Under the pieces are notes generated by a model, which ran no database searches, was not told the origin of the DNA, and was given only the letters and a program-made list of their open reading frames with translations. The translations under genes and the position numbers were made by a program. A stretch of DNA of 41,892 bases, taken from assembly GCA_052035915.1 (NCBI GenBank), contig JBPOHE010000108.1:1-41892 (forward strand). Reading direction: 5' to 3'. This DNA comes from JBPOHE01 sp052035915. GTDB taxonomy: Bacteria > Pseudomonadota > Gammaproteobacteria > Chromatiales > Chromatiaceae. Shown here piece by piece: positions 40,287 to 41,892 of this stretch (positions within the stretch are counted from its first letter, which is position 1; each line of letters opens with the position of its first letter).

Positions 40287-41297
40287 TCACCCCTTGGCTT
40301 CGGGTGGCTCAGACCGCAAGCTTGCGATCTTGCTGAGCCGGTAACGTCCAAGTCCCATACTGGTAGCCTTGCCGACATGCACCATCTCACCCAGTCGTAG
40401 CAGCGGCCACAGGGGCCTCAGACTGTCGCCGCTCAAGGTCAATTCGCCCACCAATCCTCCCATCTGCATGAGACTGTCTTGGCGCGAGGAATACCGGGTC
40501 CAGTCGCGCCAGCGTAGCGCTTGGTTGTCGCTGTGGAGGCTGGCGAAGGCTTCCTCGGACAACCTTGGTTCCAGCCCTCCCTGGCCGCGGCCATGGTGAC
40601 GGCTCAGGTCGCTGAGTCGCCACAGGAGTGGCACCAACCATTCCCGCAGGCTGAACTCCGCCGGTCCAATCAGGTGTCCGCGGCTCTTCAGTCGGAGCGG
40701 GGTGAGGAACTCGATCCGCACGGACGAAGGCGGGGTCTCACCCAGGAACTCGATCGGGGTCCAGGGAGATCTTGGGCTCAAGGGCCCGCCGGGAACAAAG
40801 ATTTCGTGCCAAACCCCATCGCTGGGGGAACTGAGCTGAGTAATGCGTTCGAGGTGGAAGCGACCCTGGCCGCGCCCGAGGCCCAACTCCCCGATCCGGG
40901 TCATGACGTGGGTCAGGTAGGGAAGCACCCCGTTGGCGCTACCGATCAATTGCAGCCCGAAGCCAAAGCCGGTGTCGGGAGGAATCTCCAGGGGTTCCCG
41001 GGGCACCACCTGCAACACGAAGGGATGGGGTACGGCGGTGTAACGGGCCTGGTCGGCGGGATCGCGGGGAGGGGACTCGAACAGACTGGAATAGAGACAG
41101 AACCCGAACAGGAGACACGCCCCGCAACGCGGCTGATGGGTCACGCAGACCGTGCGGCGCAGGCCGTGTCCCAGCAAACCACGCCAAGCCGACCCCGAGT
41201 ATGGGGGCAGCCGGATAGGTTCATCCGCGATGAACTCGAAGCGATAACTGGCAAGCGGCGGAAAACCCGCCAAGAAAGCACCAACCTTATCGTCCAT
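40287..41297 (-). CDS. cas6: Cas6 pre-crRNA processing endoribonuclease
   Basis: 336 residues. RAMP fold with a Cys-rich insert in the N-terminal half (CVTHQPRCGACLLFGFC) and FESP, common in type III Cas6 proteins; PHPFVLQVVP and FGFGLQLIG follow; the C-terminal Gly-rich VHVGKATSMGLGRYRL is the crRNA-binding loop. It is first in the long minus-strand cas operon, 154 bases upstream of the TIGR02584 gene. The orphan repeat-like sequence at 41521 lies about 220 bp upstream of its start. Confidence 0.93.
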   Translation of the reverse strand: MDDKVGAFLAGFPPLASYRFEFIADEPIRLPPYSGSAWRGLLGHGLRRTVCVTHQPRCGACLLFGFCLYSSLFESPPRDPADQARYTAVPHPFVLQVVPREPLEIPPDTGFGFGLQLIGSANGVLPYLTHVMTRIGELGLGRGQGRFHLERITQLSSPSDGVWHEIFVPGGPLSPRSPWTPIEFLGETPPSSVRIEFLTPLRLKSRGHLIGPAEFSLREWLVPLLWRLSDLSRHHGRGQGGLEPRLSEEAFASLHSDNQALRWRDWTRYSSRQDSLMQMGGLVGELTLSGDSLRPLWPLLRLGEMVHVGKATSMGLGRYRLSKIASLRSEPPEAKG

Positions 41298-41431
41298 GGG
41301 GGCGACCCTGTTCTTTTTGTGACCAGCCCTACCTCCGCCTGAAAGCGGCTGACGCCGCTCTCAGCTCTTCCTCGAAAGTGGATACGCGCTGATCACCCCT
41401 GACCAGACGTTCCGTGCCCCGATCGCCCAAA

Positions 41432-41437
41432 ACTATA
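41432..41437 (-). promoter_or_regulatory. Candidate -10 (TATAGT) for the cas6-csm operon
   Basis: The minus strand reads GCGCTATAGTTTTGGG about 135 bp upstream of the cas6 ATG. No good -35 at 17 bp; a CTGACA lies too close. Weak evidence. Confidence 0.3.
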
Positions 41438-41520
41438 GCGCTTTTTGTCAGGGATTGGATGGGTCAGGTTGAACGACCCCTCCGCTCTCGCGGTTCCCAG
41501 TCTTGGCAAATGGCTTGCCG

Positions 41521-41557
41521 GTCTTCATCCCCTCAAATTCGGGTCTCTGTTAGTTCC
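41521..41557 (-). repeat. Orphan degenerate CRISPR repeat upstream of cas6
   Basis: The first 27 plus-strand positions (GTCTTCATCCCCTCAA, then ATTCGGGTCTC) match the array repeat at 25 of 27; the last ten are diverged. On the minus strand this conserves the stem and handle half (...GAGGGGATGAAGAC). It is followed, in transcript direction, by non-array sequence with a small GGCAA/TTGCC dyad. No second repeat copy is seen nearby. Confidence 0.8.
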
Positions 41558-41892
41558 GCCTCGAGGACGGATTTTCCCGCGTAAACAGACACTTGGAGTG
41601 TCTCCAAAAGGACACGCTTTTTGGTCTGCCGAGTTAGTTTACAGAAGGCGCCCATGATGGCTCGCTACTGGTCCCCTCACCCTCATTCCGCGATCGATCT
41701 TCCCTCTTGCGAACAGGGCTCGTTGTCTCCCATTCGAGGCCGCCGGAGTCCCAAGCGGCTTTTCATGATCGTGTCCCCGGACGTGGTGTAAGAAGCGATC
41801 AGAAGGTCATCGACTCTGGCAAGGAAGGGAAGGTCATCAGTTTGCGACCGCAGGCAAGCTGATGTTGGGATTCTCGCCGAGATCGGTGAGGG
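41558..41892. other. Right-edge region without a supported gene
   Basis: Contains GACACT-TGG-AGTGTC and a half REP (CCCCTCACCCTCA, 41674-41686). On the minus strand a 17-codon open end (LTDLGENPNISLPAVAN then stop at 41837) could be the tail of a gene lying outside the window, but it is too short to support. Confidence 0.35.

Noticed and set aside
41445..41657. 70-residue plus-strand ORF over the orphan repeat
   Set aside because: Its only notable peptide (HPLKFGSLL) is the translated repeat; no other support.
41837..41892. C-terminal tail of a minus-strand gene at the right edge
   Set aside because: Only 17 codons and no recognisable motif; could be chance.
41300..41892. A complete CreTA toxin-antitoxin RNA pair
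   Set aside because: Only one degenerate repeat is visible; no second repeat, no small toxin RNA with rare codons and no convincing complementarity were found.

Overview
The window comes from a GC-rich gammaproteobacterium. The gene families and the style of palindromic intergenic repeats suggest a purple-sulfur-bacterium-like (Chromatiaceae) chromosome, but this is an inference from general character and no marker gene proves it. The left quarter (1-9,130) is ordinary chromosome. It holds the N-terminus of an ISAs1 transposase, a three-gene group (multi-pass membrane protein, GT2-GtrA fusion, FAD-linked oxidoreductase), a dynamin-like membrane GTPase, a ROK sugar kinase, a small secreted Cys-containing protein and a tRNA-Arg(CCU).

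From about 9.45 kb to the right edge nearly everything belongs to one very large composite type III CRISPR-Cas locus. A CRISPR array (34 repeats of 37 bp, 33 spacers) is preceded, on the minus strand, by a leader and an unusual four-gene adaptation module: cas2, cas1, a divergent cas1-like gene and a second cas2. Beyond a short non-cas stretch (Fe-S HhH DNA glycosylase and two small ORFs) lies a signalling cassette: a Can2/Card1-type CARF nuclease, a CARF-adenosine deaminase (Cad1), a Nudix hydrolase and Csx16. The last three have overlapping start and stop codons. Next comes a type III-B backbone (cmr6, cmr5, cmr4, cmr3 and a 5'-truncated cas10/cmr2; no cmr1). Then follow a CARF-HEPN Csx1 and a complete type III-A set (csm5, csm4, csm3, csm2, csm1/cas10), a TIGR02584-type CARF protein and cas6. 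Expression runs right to left, from cas6 toward the array.

The most striking feature is that six toxin-antitoxin-like units are threaded between the cas genes: AbrB-PIN, RHH-PIN (on the opposite strand), RhuM-Fic, MNT-HepT, DUF2442-DUF4160 and HicBA. A DUF29 gene sits there as well. Several of these are joined to cas genes by 4-base ATGA/GTGA overlaps, so they look built into the operon and not loosely inserted. Csm1 has intact HD and GGDD motifs and should carry the interference and cyclic-oligoadenylate activity. The Cmr side keeps the Cmr4 catalytic Asp and a GGDD but has lost cmr1 and the front half of cas10. A 203-bp copy of the cad1 5' end sits at the breakpoint. Cyclic oligoadenylates would feed three recognisable CARF effectors (Csx1, Can2/Card1, Cad1) plus the TIGR02584 protein, with Csx16 as a likely off-switch.

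Other structure: four copies of a ~120-bp palindromic GTTCTC/GAGAAC element; a 73-bp direct repeat bracketing the adaptation module and array; REP-like palindromes inserted in frame in several locus genes; a degenerate orphan CRISPR repeat upstream of cas6; and three spacers that overlap on one target coding sequence and differ at synonymous positions.
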